Under the pieces are notes generated by a model. The model searched no databases and had not been told where the DNA came from. It saw only the letters and a list, made by a program, of their open reading frames with translations. 64,000 nucleotides of DNA from Opitutaceae bacterium (lineage in GTDB: Bacteria > Verrucomicrobiota > Verrucomicrobiia > Opitutales > Opitutaceae), in the NCBI GenBank assembly GCA_028691845.1, contig JAQUYL010000014.1:25227-89226 (forward strand), given 5' to 3'. Positions 44,362 through 53,117 of this stretch are shown here, one piece after another. How positions within the stretch are numbered: the first letter of the stretch is position 1; each line of letters starts with the position of its first letter. A program made the position numbers and the translations under genes.

Positions 44362-45525
44362 ATGAAACTAACCTCCCTCCTCCATTACGGTCTGGCGCTG
44401 CTTTGCGCCGGACTGGTCGTCACCAGTGCGCAGGCCCAGAACCGCAATCCGCTCGAAGTGCAGAAGGGGCGCGAAGCAAAGTTGTTCAAACGTGGAGCCA
44501 CAAAGTACTATACTGAACGCTGGAATCTCGACGACCTGCCGGCCTACAAGCCGCAGCAGCAGGTTGCGGGGACGATCCGCCAGTGGGGTTCGAATTACTT
44601 CTATCACAGCCCTCTCGCCAGGGCATGGGAGGATGGCTTCAGAAAATATCAGCCTGACATCAGATTCGTGGACGACCTGAGGACCACGCTGAACGCGATT
44701 CCCGGAATAACCCTCGGGTTGGCGGAAGTCGGTCTGAGCCGTAAGATCACATCGGATGAGATGCTTTTCTTCCAGCGCTACCACGATACCCATCCTCTGG
44801 AGTTCTCGATCGTGACCGGCAGCATGAACGTGCCAGGATGGAGCTATGCGCTCACGATCGTCGTCAACAAGGACAATCCGATTAGCAAGCTGACCATAGA
44901 GCAGCTTGATGGCATCTTTGGGGCCGAGCGCTCGGGTGCATTCAAAGGAGTTGAGTGGGACACCAGCGCGGCGCGCGGCCCCGAGAAGAACATCCGCACG
45001 TGGGGCCAGCTCGGCCTCACCGGCGAGTGGGCCAGCCGGCTGATCAACGTCTATGGCTTTAACATCAAATACCATATCCCGAACACCTTTGCCAACCGGG
45101 TGATGCAGGACGGCGCCAAGTGGAACGAGAAACTGGTCGAGTTCACCAACTACAAGAATCCCGACGGCACCACCGAATTGGAAGGCAAGCAGGTGGCCGA
45201 CGCCGTGGCGAAGGACAAGTATGGTATCGGCTACTCCAGCTACGCGTTCCCCACCAAGGGCAACAAGGTGCTGGCGATCGCACCCCGCGGTTCGAACAAC
45301 TTTGTCGAGTTGAACCTCCAGACGCTGCGCAGCCGGGCCTACCCGCTCTATGACGAGGTCTTCCTCTATGTCGCCAAGGCTCCCGGCCAGCCGCTGGATC
45401 CCAAGCTCAAGGAGTACATCCGGTACATCATGAGCCGCGAAGGCCAGGATGCGGTGCAGCAGGACGCCAAGTATCTGCCCCTCCCCGCCCATGTTGTCCG
45501 TGAACAATTGAAGAAACTCGAGTGA
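44362..45525 (+). CDS. PstS-like binding protein 4
   Basis: 387 residues. The signal peptide (LLHYGLALLCAGLVVTSAQAQ) is followed by a 45-residue extension (LFKRGATKYYTERWNLDDLP) shared with members 5, 6 and 7. Motifs are VAGTIRQWGSNY, NPISKLTIEQLDGIFGAE, RTWGQLGLTGEW (near 211), AKWNEKLVEF and YIRYIMSREGQDA, ending REQLKKLE. At the position of the PstS Asp that binds the phosphate hydrogen it has Glu (LAEVGLSRK). The loop after NVYG is FNIKYHIPNTF. It follows member 3 by 6 bases. Confidence 0.9.
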   Translation: MKLTSLLHYGLALLCAGLVVTSAQAQNRNPLEVQKGREAKLFKRGATKYYTERWNLDDLPAYKPQQQVAGTIRQWGSNYFYHSPLARAWEDGFRKYQPDIRFVDDLRTTLNAIPGITLGLAEVGLSRKITSDEMLFFQRYHDTHPLEFSIVTGSMNVPGWSYALTIVVNKDNPISKLTIEQLDGIFGAERSGAFKGVEWDTSAARGPEKNIRTWGQLGLTGEWASRLINVYGFNIKYHIPNTFANRVMQDGAKWNEKLVEFTNYKNPDGTTELEGKQVADAVAKDKYGIGYSSYAFPTKGNKVLAIAPRGSNNFVELNLQTLRSRAYPLYDEVFLYVAKAPGQPLDPKLKEYIRYIMSREGQDAVQQDAKYLPLPAHVVREQLKKLE

Positions 45526-45571
45526 CCAGATTTCAACCGCCAAGAATTCAACACCCAACCAGTAGTACTCC

Positions 45572-46786
45572 ATGAAAACAATCCAGTACACACCGTTATT
45601 GCTGGCGTTCACCCTGGTGAGCGCCCCATTCGCCCACGCACAGGTGGACAAGGTCGCCGGCGGGCTCGCCATGCAGGAGGCGCGGGCCGAGGGGCTCTTG
45701 ACCAAGGGCAAGAAGGCCTACTACCCAGCCGACAAATGGGATCTCAGCGATTTGCCCGCCTATCAACCCTCGGAGCATAAGGTCTCCGGCACCATCCGCA
45801 TGTGGGGCAGCAACTACATCGTCGATGGATTCCTCGGTGAATACTGGGAAAAGGCCTTCCAGAAGTTCCACCCGGACGTGAAGTTCGAATATCACATGCT
45901 GACCACGCGCGCCGCGGCACCGTCGCTGATGTTTGATGTGTCCGATCTTGGCATCGGCCGCAAGATTACCACAGAGGAACTCCAGCTCTATCAGCGTTAC
46001 CGGAACAGCGATCCCCTTGAGATCACGATCGCTACCGGGTCCTACTCCGTCACCGGATGGCAGCCCGCCTTCGGCATCGTGGTGCACAAGGACAACCCGC
46101 TCACGAAGATCACGATGGAGCAGCTCGACTACATCTTCGGCGCCGAGCGGCTCGGCGGCTGGGTAGGGACCGATTGGCATCCTGAATTCGCGCGCGGCCC
46201 GGAAAAGAACATCCGCACATGGGGGCAGCTCGGCCTGACCGGTGAGTGGGCTAATAAATTGATCACCCCGTACGGACTGAATCAGCGTTACCATCAGGCG
46301 GTCGAGATGTCCGATAAGCTTCTAAAGGGCAGCGACAAGTGGAACGAGCGGCTGCGGATCTATGCAAACTATGTCATCCCGCCCGATGCAGTGGACAAGA
46401 CATCCTCCGGATCGTCCTTGGGTTTCGGGCGACTGAAGCGCGGAATGAATGACGACCTAGTCCTCGACCGCTACTGCATCGCCTATGTCGCCGCGCCCAC
46501 GCCACAAAGCCTTCCTCCCCAACTGAAGGTGCTTGAACTCGCCGAGACATCGAAAGGGCCCTATTATGCGTACACGATCGACAACCTCCGCTCACGCAAA
46601 TATCCCTTGTTCGACCAGATCTACGCCTACGCCGACGGCAAGAATGTCCATTCAATCCATCCCAAGGTGCGGGAATTTCTCCGCTTCATCGTGAGCCGCG
46701 AAGGACAGACCGAGGTCATGCGCGACGGCAAATACCTGCCGCTCACTGCGGAAGCCTGCAGGGAACAGCTTAAGAAGCTGCAGTAG
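45572..46786 (+). CDS. PstS-like binding protein 5
   Basis: 404 residues with signal peptide (LLLAFTLVSAPFAHAQ) and the members 4-7 extension (LLTKGKKAYYPADKWDLSDLP). Motifs are VSGTIRMWGSNY, SDLGIGRK, NPLTKITMEQLDYIFGAE, RTWGQLGLTGEW (near 214), SDKWNERLRIY and FLRFIVSREGQTE, ending REQLKKLQ. An insert of about 20 residues (SSGSSLGFGRLKRGMND) after the second-domain start is special to it. Bases 46199-46242 are identical to 48949-48992 in member 7 over 44 positions, which points to recent exchange. Confidence 0.9.
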   Translation: MKTIQYTPLLLAFTLVSAPFAHAQVDKVAGGLAMQEARAEGLLTKGKKAYYPADKWDLSDLPAYQPSEHKVSGTIRMWGSNYIVDGFLGEYWEKAFQKFHPDVKFEYHMLTTRAAAPSLMFDVSDLGIGRKITTEELQLYQRYRNSDPLEITIATGSYSVTGWQPAFGIVVHKDNPLTKITMEQLDYIFGAERLGGWVGTDWHPEFARGPEKNIRTWGQLGLTGEWANKLITPYGLNQRYHQAVEMSDKLLKGSDKWNERLRIYANYVIPPDAVDKTSSGSSLGFGRLKRGMNDDLVLDRYCIAYVAAPTPQSLPPQLKVLELAETSKGPYYAYTIDNLRSRKYPLFDQIYAYADGKNVHSIHPKVREFLRFIVSREGQTEVMRDGKYLPLTAEACREQLKKLQ

Positions 46787-46814
46787 TTGGCTCAACCGGC
46801 CTCTGACTGCTGCT

Positions 46815-46854
46815 GGCGGGGTCTGCCTGGCACAACCTGCCTGGTGTCCCCGCC
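46815..46854. repeat. Inverted repeat in the gap between members 5 and 6
   Basis: GGCGGGG (46815-46821) and CCCCGCC (46848-46854) enclose two copies of TGCCTGG. It is in the 239-base gap 46787-47025 and may end the message of members 2-5. No T-run follows. Confidence 0.4.
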
Positions 46855-47025
46855 GGCATCGGTTTGATCGCCGTCTCCCCGTTTGATCCACTGCCAATCA
46901 ATGGCCCGGCGCCATTTTGGCAGTTCTACTTTCCGCCGGCTGCGAATTGGAGACGACAGGAGTGTCCGGGTGCCTGCTATGATGCGACGCAAGGTACAAT
47001 CCGGCACCCGCCCAAATCCACAACC

Positions 47026-48210
47026 ATGACAATGAAAGCAACTGTCCAAAGACATACTCTTCTCGCTGCGGCTGCCTTGAGCGCGCTTGTGTGGTTCGCC
47101 CATCCTGCCTATGGCCAGGAAGCGGTGCGCGATTCGCTCAAGGTACAGCAGGCGCGGACCGACCATGTCGTCTCCCGGGGTAAGCAGAAATTCTACACGC
47201 GCACCTTCGATCTCAGCCATCTGCCGCCCTACGTGCCGGGCCCCCCGGTAACCGGCCTCATTCGCATGTGGGGGCAGAACTATCTCGCGGACGGTTTTCT
47301 CGCCGGGTACTGGGAGGAAGAGTTCAGGAAATATCATCCTGGAGTCACGTTCGATTATCATCTGTACACGGCGTTTGTCGCCATGTCCGGGCTGGTCACG
47401 GGCCAGGCGGACCTGGCTCCATGCCGAAAATTCACTTTCTCGGATACGGAGGGATTTGAGCGGATCTTCAATTTCCATCCCACGGAAATCACGTTCGCAA
47501 CCGGTAGCCTGAATGTGCCGGGCTGGAACAACTGTTATTGCATTTTCGTCCACCAGACCAATCCCCTAACCCAGCTTAATTTCAAGCAACTCGACGGCGT
47601 GTTCGGGGCCCGCCGCGACGGCGGCTGGATCGGGACCGAGTGGCACCCGGAGTTTGCCCGCGGCCCTGAGGGAAACATCCGGACCTGGGGGCAGCTGGGT
47701 TTGACCGGGGAATGGGCGGGCCGGGCCATCCATCCCTACGGACTGAACCTCCGCTATAACCAAAGCACAATCATGTCCCACATGTTCCTGAAAGGCAGCG
47801 ACAAGTGGAATGAAGATCTGCGCACATACGCCAATTTCGCGCGCAGTGACGGCACGATGGCGCTCGCGGCGACGGAGCTCATGAAGGACCTCGCCAAGGA
47901 CCCCCATGGCATCGCCTACAGTGGGTTTCATAATCTCATCCCCGGCACGAAATACCTCGCCATCGCCCGTGAGGAAGGGGGCCCGGCGGTCCTCCCCTCC
48001 CTGGAAACGCTGCAGGATCGGACTTATCCCCTGGCGGATGAAGTCTATTTCTACCTCGCACGGGCGCCGGGGGCTCCCCTCGACCACAAATTGAAGGAGT
48101 ATCTCCGGTATGTGCTCAGCAGGGAAGGTCAGGACGCCGTGCAGCGCGATGGCAAATACCTGCCCATGACGGCCAAGATGGTGAGGGAACAACTGCGGAA
48201 ACTCGAATGA
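47026..48210 (+). CDS. PstS-like binding protein 6
   Basis: I place the start at ATG 47026 (MTMKATVQRHTLLAAAAL), giving 394 residues with a signal peptide ending near AYGQ; the frame upstream is open but not family-like. It shares the members 4-7 extension (VVSRGKQKFYTRTFDLSHLP). Motifs are VTGLIRMWGQNY, QADLAPCRKF, NPLTQLNFKQLDGVFGAR, RTWGQLGLTGEW (near 218), SDKWNEDLRTY and YLRYVLSREGQDA, ending REQLRKLE. The loop after HPYG is LNLRYNQSTIM, close to member 5 (LNQRYHQAVEM). A 239-base gap before it suggests its own promoter. Confidence 0.9.
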   Translation: MTMKATVQRHTLLAAAALSALVWFAHPAYGQEAVRDSLKVQQARTDHVVSRGKQKFYTRTFDLSHLPPYVPGPPVTGLIRMWGQNYLADGFLAGYWEEEFRKYHPGVTFDYHLYTAFVAMSGLVTGQADLAPCRKFTFSDTEGFERIFNFHPTEITFATGSLNVPGWNNCYCIFVHQTNPLTQLNFKQLDGVFGARRDGGWIGTEWHPEFARGPEGNIRTWGQLGLTGEWAGRAIHPYGLNLRYNQSTIMSHMFLKGSDKWNEDLRTYANFARSDGTMALAATELMKDLAKDPHGIAYSGFHNLIPGTKYLAIAREEGGPAVLPSLETLQDRTYPLADEVYFYLARAPGAPLDHKLKEYLRYVLSREGQDAVQRDGKYLPMTAKMVREQLRKLE

Positions 48211-48231
48211 ACAGGCCCCCGGGACTAATTC

Positions 48232-49500
48232 GTGCTTCCACCATTTAATCAGAATCAGTTCTCCAGCGCTTTCACTCACCTGAGGCCTTGGGTCGTAAGG
48301 CGCCTGGTGCCGGTGCTGGCTGCCGCCTGCCTGTCTTCGTTGGCGCCAGTGGTCGCGGCAGGAACTGATACTGCCCTGCCCTCTACTGGTGCAGCAGCGC
48401 TCGCAAAAGTCCGTACCCCGGGGATTAAAAGTCGGGCAAAAAATAAATTTTATGACAGGCAGTTTGATCTGAGCGGACTGCCCGAATACCGGCCGCTACA
48501 ACAAGTCTCAGGAACCCTCCGCCAGTGGGGAAACAATTATCTCAAGGACAGCGGCCTGATCGGGGTTTGGGAGAAGGCTTTCCGCCAATTCCATCCTACC
48601 ATCAGGTTTGAAGACAAACTGGTCAGTTCGGCCGTGGCTTTCCCGGGCCTTATCTCCGGCGCGGCGGATCTGGCGCCCATGGGCCGCCAGGCCTCGTGGG
48701 ATGAACTCAGGAGCTTTGAGCGCGAAAGGGCGGATGCCAGCAATGCAGGCAGTTGTGTCGAGGTGCTGGAAATAATAGTCGCCACGGGATCGTTCGACGT
48801 TCGCGGCTGGACCTTTGCCCTTGGAGTATTCGTCCATAAGGACAACCCGATCTCCCAGCTCACCATGGATCAACTGGACGGGATCTTCGGCGCCGAGCGA
48901 AGCGGCGGATGGAACGGCTTGACCTGGGACACCTCCGTCGCACGCGGTCCGGAAAAGAACATCCGCACATGGGGGCAGCTCGGCCTGACCGGCGAATGGG
49001 CGGACAAGCCGATCAATGTCTATGGCTACAATTTCAAATGCCATTTCACGGACGAGTTCGACAGGAAGGTGCTCAAGGGATCGGGCAAGTGGAACGAGAG
49101 GCTGAAAATCTTCGCCAATGCCGCGGGGCTCAAGCCCGGCGGCACGCTGACCGGCGGCGGCGAGCTCATGATGAGTGCCCTCAGCAATGATCGCTACGGC
49201 ATCGCCTACACCGGCATGCCCTTCCTTACTCCCCAGACCAAGTCCGTCGACCTGGCCGCCCAGACTGGCGGCCCTTATATCGGACTCACCCTCGAGAATG
49301 TTCAAAATCGCAGCTTCCCGCTTGCACGTGGCGTTTATTATTATCTGAAGCGGGAGAAAAACCGCCCCGTCGACCCAAAGGTGAAGGAATTTCTGCGTTA
49401 TCTTTTGAGCCGCGAAGGCCAGGACGCCATCCAGCGTGACGCGAAATACCTGCCTCTGACCGCCGATGCGGCCAGAGAGCAGTTGAAAAAACTCGAGTAA
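48232..49500 (+). CDS. PstS-like binding protein 7
   Basis: 422 residues starting at GTG 48232, since no ATG lies before the signal segment (LVPVLAAACLSSLAPVVAAG). The start is uncertain. It has the members 4-7 extension (IKSRAKNKFYDRQFDLSGLP). Motifs are VSGTLRQWGNNY, AADLAPMGRQ, NPISQLTMDQLDGIFGAE, RTWGQLGLTGEW (near 244), SGKWNERLKIF and FLRYLLSREGQDA, ending REQLKKLE. The loop after NVYG is YNFKCHFTDEF, with a Cys. It lies 21 bases after member 6. See member 5 for the 44-base identical stretch. Confidence 0.88.
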   Translation: MLPPFNQNQFSSAFTHLRPWVVRRLVPVLAAACLSSLAPVVAAGTDTALPSTGAAALAKVRTPGIKSRAKNKFYDRQFDLSGLPEYRPLQQVSGTLRQWGNNYLKDSGLIGVWEKAFRQFHPTIRFEDKLVSSAVAFPGLISGAADLAPMGRQASWDELRSFERERADASNAGSCVEVLEIIVATGSFDVRGWTFALGVFVHKDNPISQLTMDQLDGIFGAERSGGWNGLTWDTSVARGPEKNIRTWGQLGLTGEWADKPINVYGYNFKCHFTDEFDRKVLKGSGKWNERLKIFANAAGLKPGGTLTGGGELMMSALSNDRYGIAYTGMPFLTPQTKSVDLAAQTGGPYIGLTLENVQNRSFPLARGVYYYLKREKNRPVDPKVKEFLRYLLSREGQDAIQRDAKYLPLTADAAREQLKKLE

Positions 49501-49575
49501 GTGTTGATCATTATTGATTCATTTCTTCCACCGACTCACCCCCTGCCTGCCTCATCTCTCCGCCTTTTCATAACC

Positions 49576-50718
49576 ATGAAACATAACCGATCCTCAACCT
49601 ATCGAACAATGACCCGCTCCGTGTGGCTGACCGGCTTACTGCTGGGTGCCGCACTCGTTCTTGGCAGCGCCACCGCCAGGGCGCAGACCGAATCGCCCAG
49701 CGATCTGCCGCTCTACCAGCCCGAACAAAAAGTGTCGGGCCTCATCCGGAATTACGGCTTCGGCTTTGGTGGCCTGCTGAAGATCTGGGAACAGGGATTC
49801 CATCAGTATCATCCTGATGTGTATTTTCATGACGTGACGATCACCAGCGATGCCGCCTTCCCGGCGCTGGTCACGAACGTCACCGATCTGGCTCCCGACG
49901 GGGGCGAGCCAGCCATCACCGAATACCTCTCGTTCTACGAAACATACGGCTACCACGCGCTGGATATCATCGCGGCCTCCGGTACCTACGACGTGGAGGG
50001 CAAGTCGCCCGGCATCGTCGTTTATGTCCATCCTGACAATCCGATCTCCCGCCTGACATTGAAGCAGCTGGACGGCATCTTCGGGTCGGAACGCAATGCC
50101 GCCTTGCGTATCTTCAAATGGACCCTGCTCGACGCCCGTGGCCCGGAGGAAAACATCCGCAAGTGGGGACAGCTTGGCCTGACCGGCGAATGGGCCGACA
50201 AGGAAATCCAGACCTACGGACACGCCCCGTCCGGCACGACACGCTTCTTCCAGTTGCGGGTGCTTAAGAACAGCGACAAATGGAATCCCAACTATCGGGG
50301 CTATGTCGAAACCGGCAGCAAAATGATCGGTGATGACGATCGTCAGGAACAGCGCGGTGGAGTCCAGTACATGCTCAAGAATGAGCTGATGAAAAACAAG
50401 TACGGCATCGCCTGGACCATCGTCCCGCAGGCTAAGGCGGTTCCTGGGCTCAAGCTCAAGGCCCTTGCGCTGGCCGTAAATGAGGGCGGACCCTACATCA
50501 CGCCGAGCAAGGAGACCTTCCAAAACCGGACCTACCCGCTGGTGCGCAACCTCTATTTTTACCTGAACCGCAAGCCCGGCACTCAGATTGAACCCAAGCT
50601 CAAGGAATTCCTCCGCTATGTCCTGAGCCGTGAGGGCCAGGAAGCGATTGTCAAAAATGGCAATTATCTGCCGCTGCCGTCCGCCGTTATCCGCGAGCAG
50701 CTGAAGCGACTGGAATAG
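49576..50718 (+). CDS. PstS-like binding protein 8, retains the Ser-Gly-Thr loop
   Basis: I place the start at ATG 49576 (MKHNRSSTYRTMTRSVW), giving 380 residues with a signal peptide ending near ATARAQ; a GTG at 49501 would be an alternative. It lacks the members 4-7 extension. Motifs are VSGLIRNYGFGF, VTDLAPDGGE, NPISRLTLKQLDGIFGSE, RKWGQLGLTGEW (near 194), SDKWNPNYRGY and FLRYVLSREGQEA, ending REQLKRLE. The second-domain loop reads APSGTTRFF, the only one with the Ser-Gly-Thr that contacts phosphate in E. coli PstS. The relic at 18047 is most similar to this member. Confidence 0.9.
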   Translation: MKHNRSSTYRTMTRSVWLTGLLLGAALVLGSATARAQTESPSDLPLYQPEQKVSGLIRNYGFGFGGLLKIWEQGFHQYHPDVYFHDVTITSDAAFPALVTNVTDLAPDGGEPAITEYLSFYETYGYHALDIIAASGTYDVEGKSPGIVVYVHPDNPISRLTLKQLDGIFGSERNAALRIFKWTLLDARGPEENIRKWGQLGLTGEWADKEIQTYGHAPSGTTRFFQLRVLKNSDKWNPNYRGYVETGSKMIGDDDRQEQRGGVQYMLKNELMKNKYGIAWTIVPQAKAVPGLKLKALALAVNEGGPYITPSKETFQNRTYPLVRNLYFYLNRKPGTQIEPKLKEFLRYVLSREGQEAIVKNGNYLPLPSAVIREQLKRLE

Positions 50719-50724
50719 TCCGTC

Positions 50725-50762
50725 CGTCTGGCAACTGTCATCCGAAACCAGATTGCCAGACG
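50725..50762. repeat. 10-bp inverted repeat after binding protein 8
   Basis: CGTCTGGCAA and TTGCCAGACG separated by 18 bases, just after the stop codon. It could be a transcript-end hairpin or a regulator site before the FGE-like gene. The rest of the 242-base gap shows nothing clear. Confidence 0.45.
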
Positions 50763-50960
50763 CTGCCTTGGCCGCGTCGAACCGTGGCACGCATTCCGGC
50801 TTGCCGCTGCTGCAAAGCGATAATCCGCGCCCGAAGGCCCGCCGATCATGCAGGTCGGCGGACCGCCGGACGCGATGGAATACTGCCACGGTTGTTCGCG
50901 CATTCCGCGCGTCTTTTCGATGGACGCCGGAATCATCTTCAGCATGTTTTTGACAACACT

Positions 50961-51986
50961 ATGTCACTAGTACCCCTGCAACGCGCACTGTGCCTTGGAT
51001 TGTCAACGGCCCTCACCCTCTCCTTGGGTGCGGCTTCCCATGCCGGGTCTGCACAGACCCGCCTGATATCGGATTTGGACATGAAGCTGGTCTGGATTGC
51101 TCCCGGCACCTTTACGATGGGAACTCCGGACGATGAAGCCGCCCACCTGAAGAATGAAAGCCCACAAACCCGGGTGACGATTACCCAAGGATACTGGCTG
51201 GGCAGCCATGAGGTGACGCAACGCCAATGGAAGGCGCTGATGGGTACGGATGTGGTGGGGCAGGCACGGGTGGCGCAAATGGACGACACTTTCTTCCTTC
51301 TGGGCGGCAAGAACCTGACGCACCTGCGCGACTATTTCAATGTGACCAAGGACGATGATACCATGCGTTTGGTCGGCAATACGGATGACAATCTGCCGAT
51401 CATCTGGGTAAGCTGGAACGAGGCCATGGTTTACTGCCGCAAGCTCACGGAAGCCGCACGCCAAAGGGGTGATTTACCCACAGGGTATGAATACCGTCTG
51501 CCCACCGAAGCGGAATGGGAATATGCCTGCCGGGCCGGCACGACAGGAGGCACCCATGTCGGCGATCAAATGGTGATCGAAAAGGATGGCAGCTCGCGCT
51601 CCCTTGATCCGATTGCCTGGTATGCGGCTAATATCGAGGTGGGCTACGAAGGTCACTGCATCGATACTGACACCTGGGCCACCAAGAAACCCGAGGGCGC
51701 CGGCCAGGCTGGGCCACGCGCCGTGGGCACGAAGTCTCCCAACGCCTGGGGTTTGTTCGACATGCTCGGCAATGCGGCGGAATGGTGCATGGACTGGGAC
51801 GGAGCCTACCCCGGCGGCAGCGTGAGCGACTGGCAGGGGCCGGCGACGGGCAAATTCAAGGTTCGCCGCGGCGGAGGCTGGAGTACGTTTGCCTCGCATG
51901 CCCGTTCGGGCTATCGCAATTGGCACGAACCCGAATTCCGCTGGATCAACCTCGGTTTCCGCGTCGCCCTCGCCCCTGTCCACTAA
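50961..51986 (+). CDS. Exported SUMF1/FGE-like domain protein without active Cys
   Basis: I place the start at ATG 50961 (MSLVPLQRALCLGLSTAL), giving 341 residues with a signal peptide ending near SHAG. The FGE-sulfatase fold is clear: WIAPGTFTMGTPDDE, WLGSHEVTQRQW, YRLPTEAEWEYACRAGT, WGLFDMLGNAAEWCMD and the end RWINLGFRVAL. In true formylglycine-generating enzymes the RGGS segment holds a catalytic Cys pair. Here it reads VRRGGGWSTFASHARSGYR with no Cys, so oxidation of sulfatase Cys is unlikely; a structural or ligand-binding role is more likely. It sits between binding proteins 8 and 9. Confidence 0.9.
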   Translation: MSLVPLQRALCLGLSTALTLSLGAASHAGSAQTRLISDLDMKLVWIAPGTFTMGTPDDEAAHLKNESPQTRVTITQGYWLGSHEVTQRQWKALMGTDVVGQARVAQMDDTFFLLGGKNLTHLRDYFNVTKDDDTMRLVGNTDDNLPIIWVSWNEAMVYCRKLTEAARQRGDLPTGYEYRLPTEAEWEYACRAGTTGGTHVGDQMVIEKDGSSRSLDPIAWYAANIEVGYEGHCIDTDTWATKKPEGAGQAGPRAVGTKSPNAWGLFDMLGNAAEWCMDWDGAYPGGSVSDWQGPATGKFKVRRGGGWSTFASHARSGYRNWHEPEFRWINLGFRVALAPVH

Positions 51987-52061
51987 GGCCCTGCGCCTCC
52001 GTAGCGGAGCCGACCTGCTTCCCTTCCTCAACCGTGCCCATCCGGGGCCCTGCCGGGCTTC

Positions 52062-53117
52062 ATGAAGACTATATCCCATTTTAGTGCGGTCTTGCCCGCC
52101 GGATTTCTCGCCGTAGGTTGCTGCTTATCCTGGGCCGCCGGATCCGCGGTGGACCCCGCCCTGCCCCCTTATCAAGCAGGTGAGTCGGTGGCCGGTGAAA
52201 TCGTCTGCGCTGGAAACCACGCTACTGACGAGCTGGTCACCGCCTGGGCGGAGCGATTCGCCCGATTTCATCCCTCGGTTCATTTTCAGTTGCGGCACGA
52301 TACGCGCCTCACGTCGACTGCGTTCAAAGCTGCGGTCACGGAGGACGCAGCCGATCTCACCCCCTGTGCGCGCGAACCGTTTGGCTACGATCTGGCCCGC
52401 TTCCGGCAGAAATACGGCGAGGCTCCCCTGGTCGTGGCCGTGGCCACTGGCAGCTATGCGACCAAGAGTGCCACCCACGCCCTGGCCATCTACGTCCATG
52501 CGGACAATCCGCTCTCCCGTCTCACCATCGAGCAGCTGCACGATATCTATGCGCGGGACGGCTCCATCGTACGGTGGGGCCAGCTCGGCCTGCCCGCCCC
52601 TTGGGCCGACCAACCCATCCACGTCTATGGCCTGGTGCCCGGCAGTCCCAACGGCAGGCAAATGGGCATAGTAAATTACGTCCAGCTCCGTTTTCTTCAT
52701 GGCGGGGAAAGCGAATTCAAGACGGACCTCCGACTGATCGACGATGCCGGCCCGGAACCGGAGAATCACCTGCTCCACGTCATTGTGCGCGCCGTCGCCG
52801 CTGATCGCTATGGCATTGGCTATAGCGGCTTCGCCAACCGGGCCCCGGGAGCGAAGACGCTGTTGCTGGCCGATTCGCCCGACGGCCCCTTCTACGCCGG
52901 TACCCATGATGAGGTGGCCCGGCGGGTTTATCCACTCACCCGGGCCATATATATGTGCGTCAACCAGCCGGTCACCCGGCCGCTCAAGCCCGCCGTGCGC
53001 GAATACCTGCGCTTCATTCTCAGCCGGGAAGGCCAGCAGGTCATTGCCGATCTGCCCGAAAAATATCTGCCGCTCACCGCCGGTTTTGCCGCCATCGAAC
53101 GGGCAAAAGTTGATTAG
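52062..53117 (+). CDS. PstS-like binding protein 9, most diverged
   Basis: 351 residues with a signal peptide (SAVLPAGFLAVGCCLSWAAG). It has no members 4-7 extension. Motifs are present but drifted: LPPYQAGESVAGEIVCAGN, AADLTPCARE, NPLSRLTIEQLHDIYAR, RWGQLGLPAPW (near 170), YLRFILSREGQQV. The family ending QLKKLE is replaced by AIERAKVD. The region where other members have KWN reads ESEFKTDLRLID. The ligand loop after HVYG is LVPGSPNGRQM. It follows the FGE-like gene by 75 bases and is the last gene of the array. Confidence 0.88.
   Translation: MKTISHFSAVLPAGFLAVGCCLSWAAGSAVDPALPPYQAGESVAGEIVCAGNHATDELVTAWAERFARFHPSVHFQLRHDTRLTSTAFKAAVTEDAADLTPCAREPFGYDLARFRQKYGEAPLVVAVATGSYATKSATHALAIYVHADNPLSRLTIEQLHDIYARDGSIVRWGQLGLPAPWADQPIHVYGLVPGSPNGRQMGIVNYVQLRFLHGGESEFKTDLRLIDDAGPEPENHLLHVIVRAVAADRYGIGYSGFANRAPGAKTLLLADSPDGPFYAGTHDEVARRVYPLTRAIYMCVNQPVTRPLKPAVREYLRFILSREGQQVIADLPEKYLPLTAGFAAIERAKVD

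Noticed and set aside
40384..53117. Reading the array as an ordinary high-affinity phosphate (Pst) operon
   Set aside because: No pstC, pstA, pstB or phoU in the window, and most members lack the phosphate-contact Ser-Gly-Thr.
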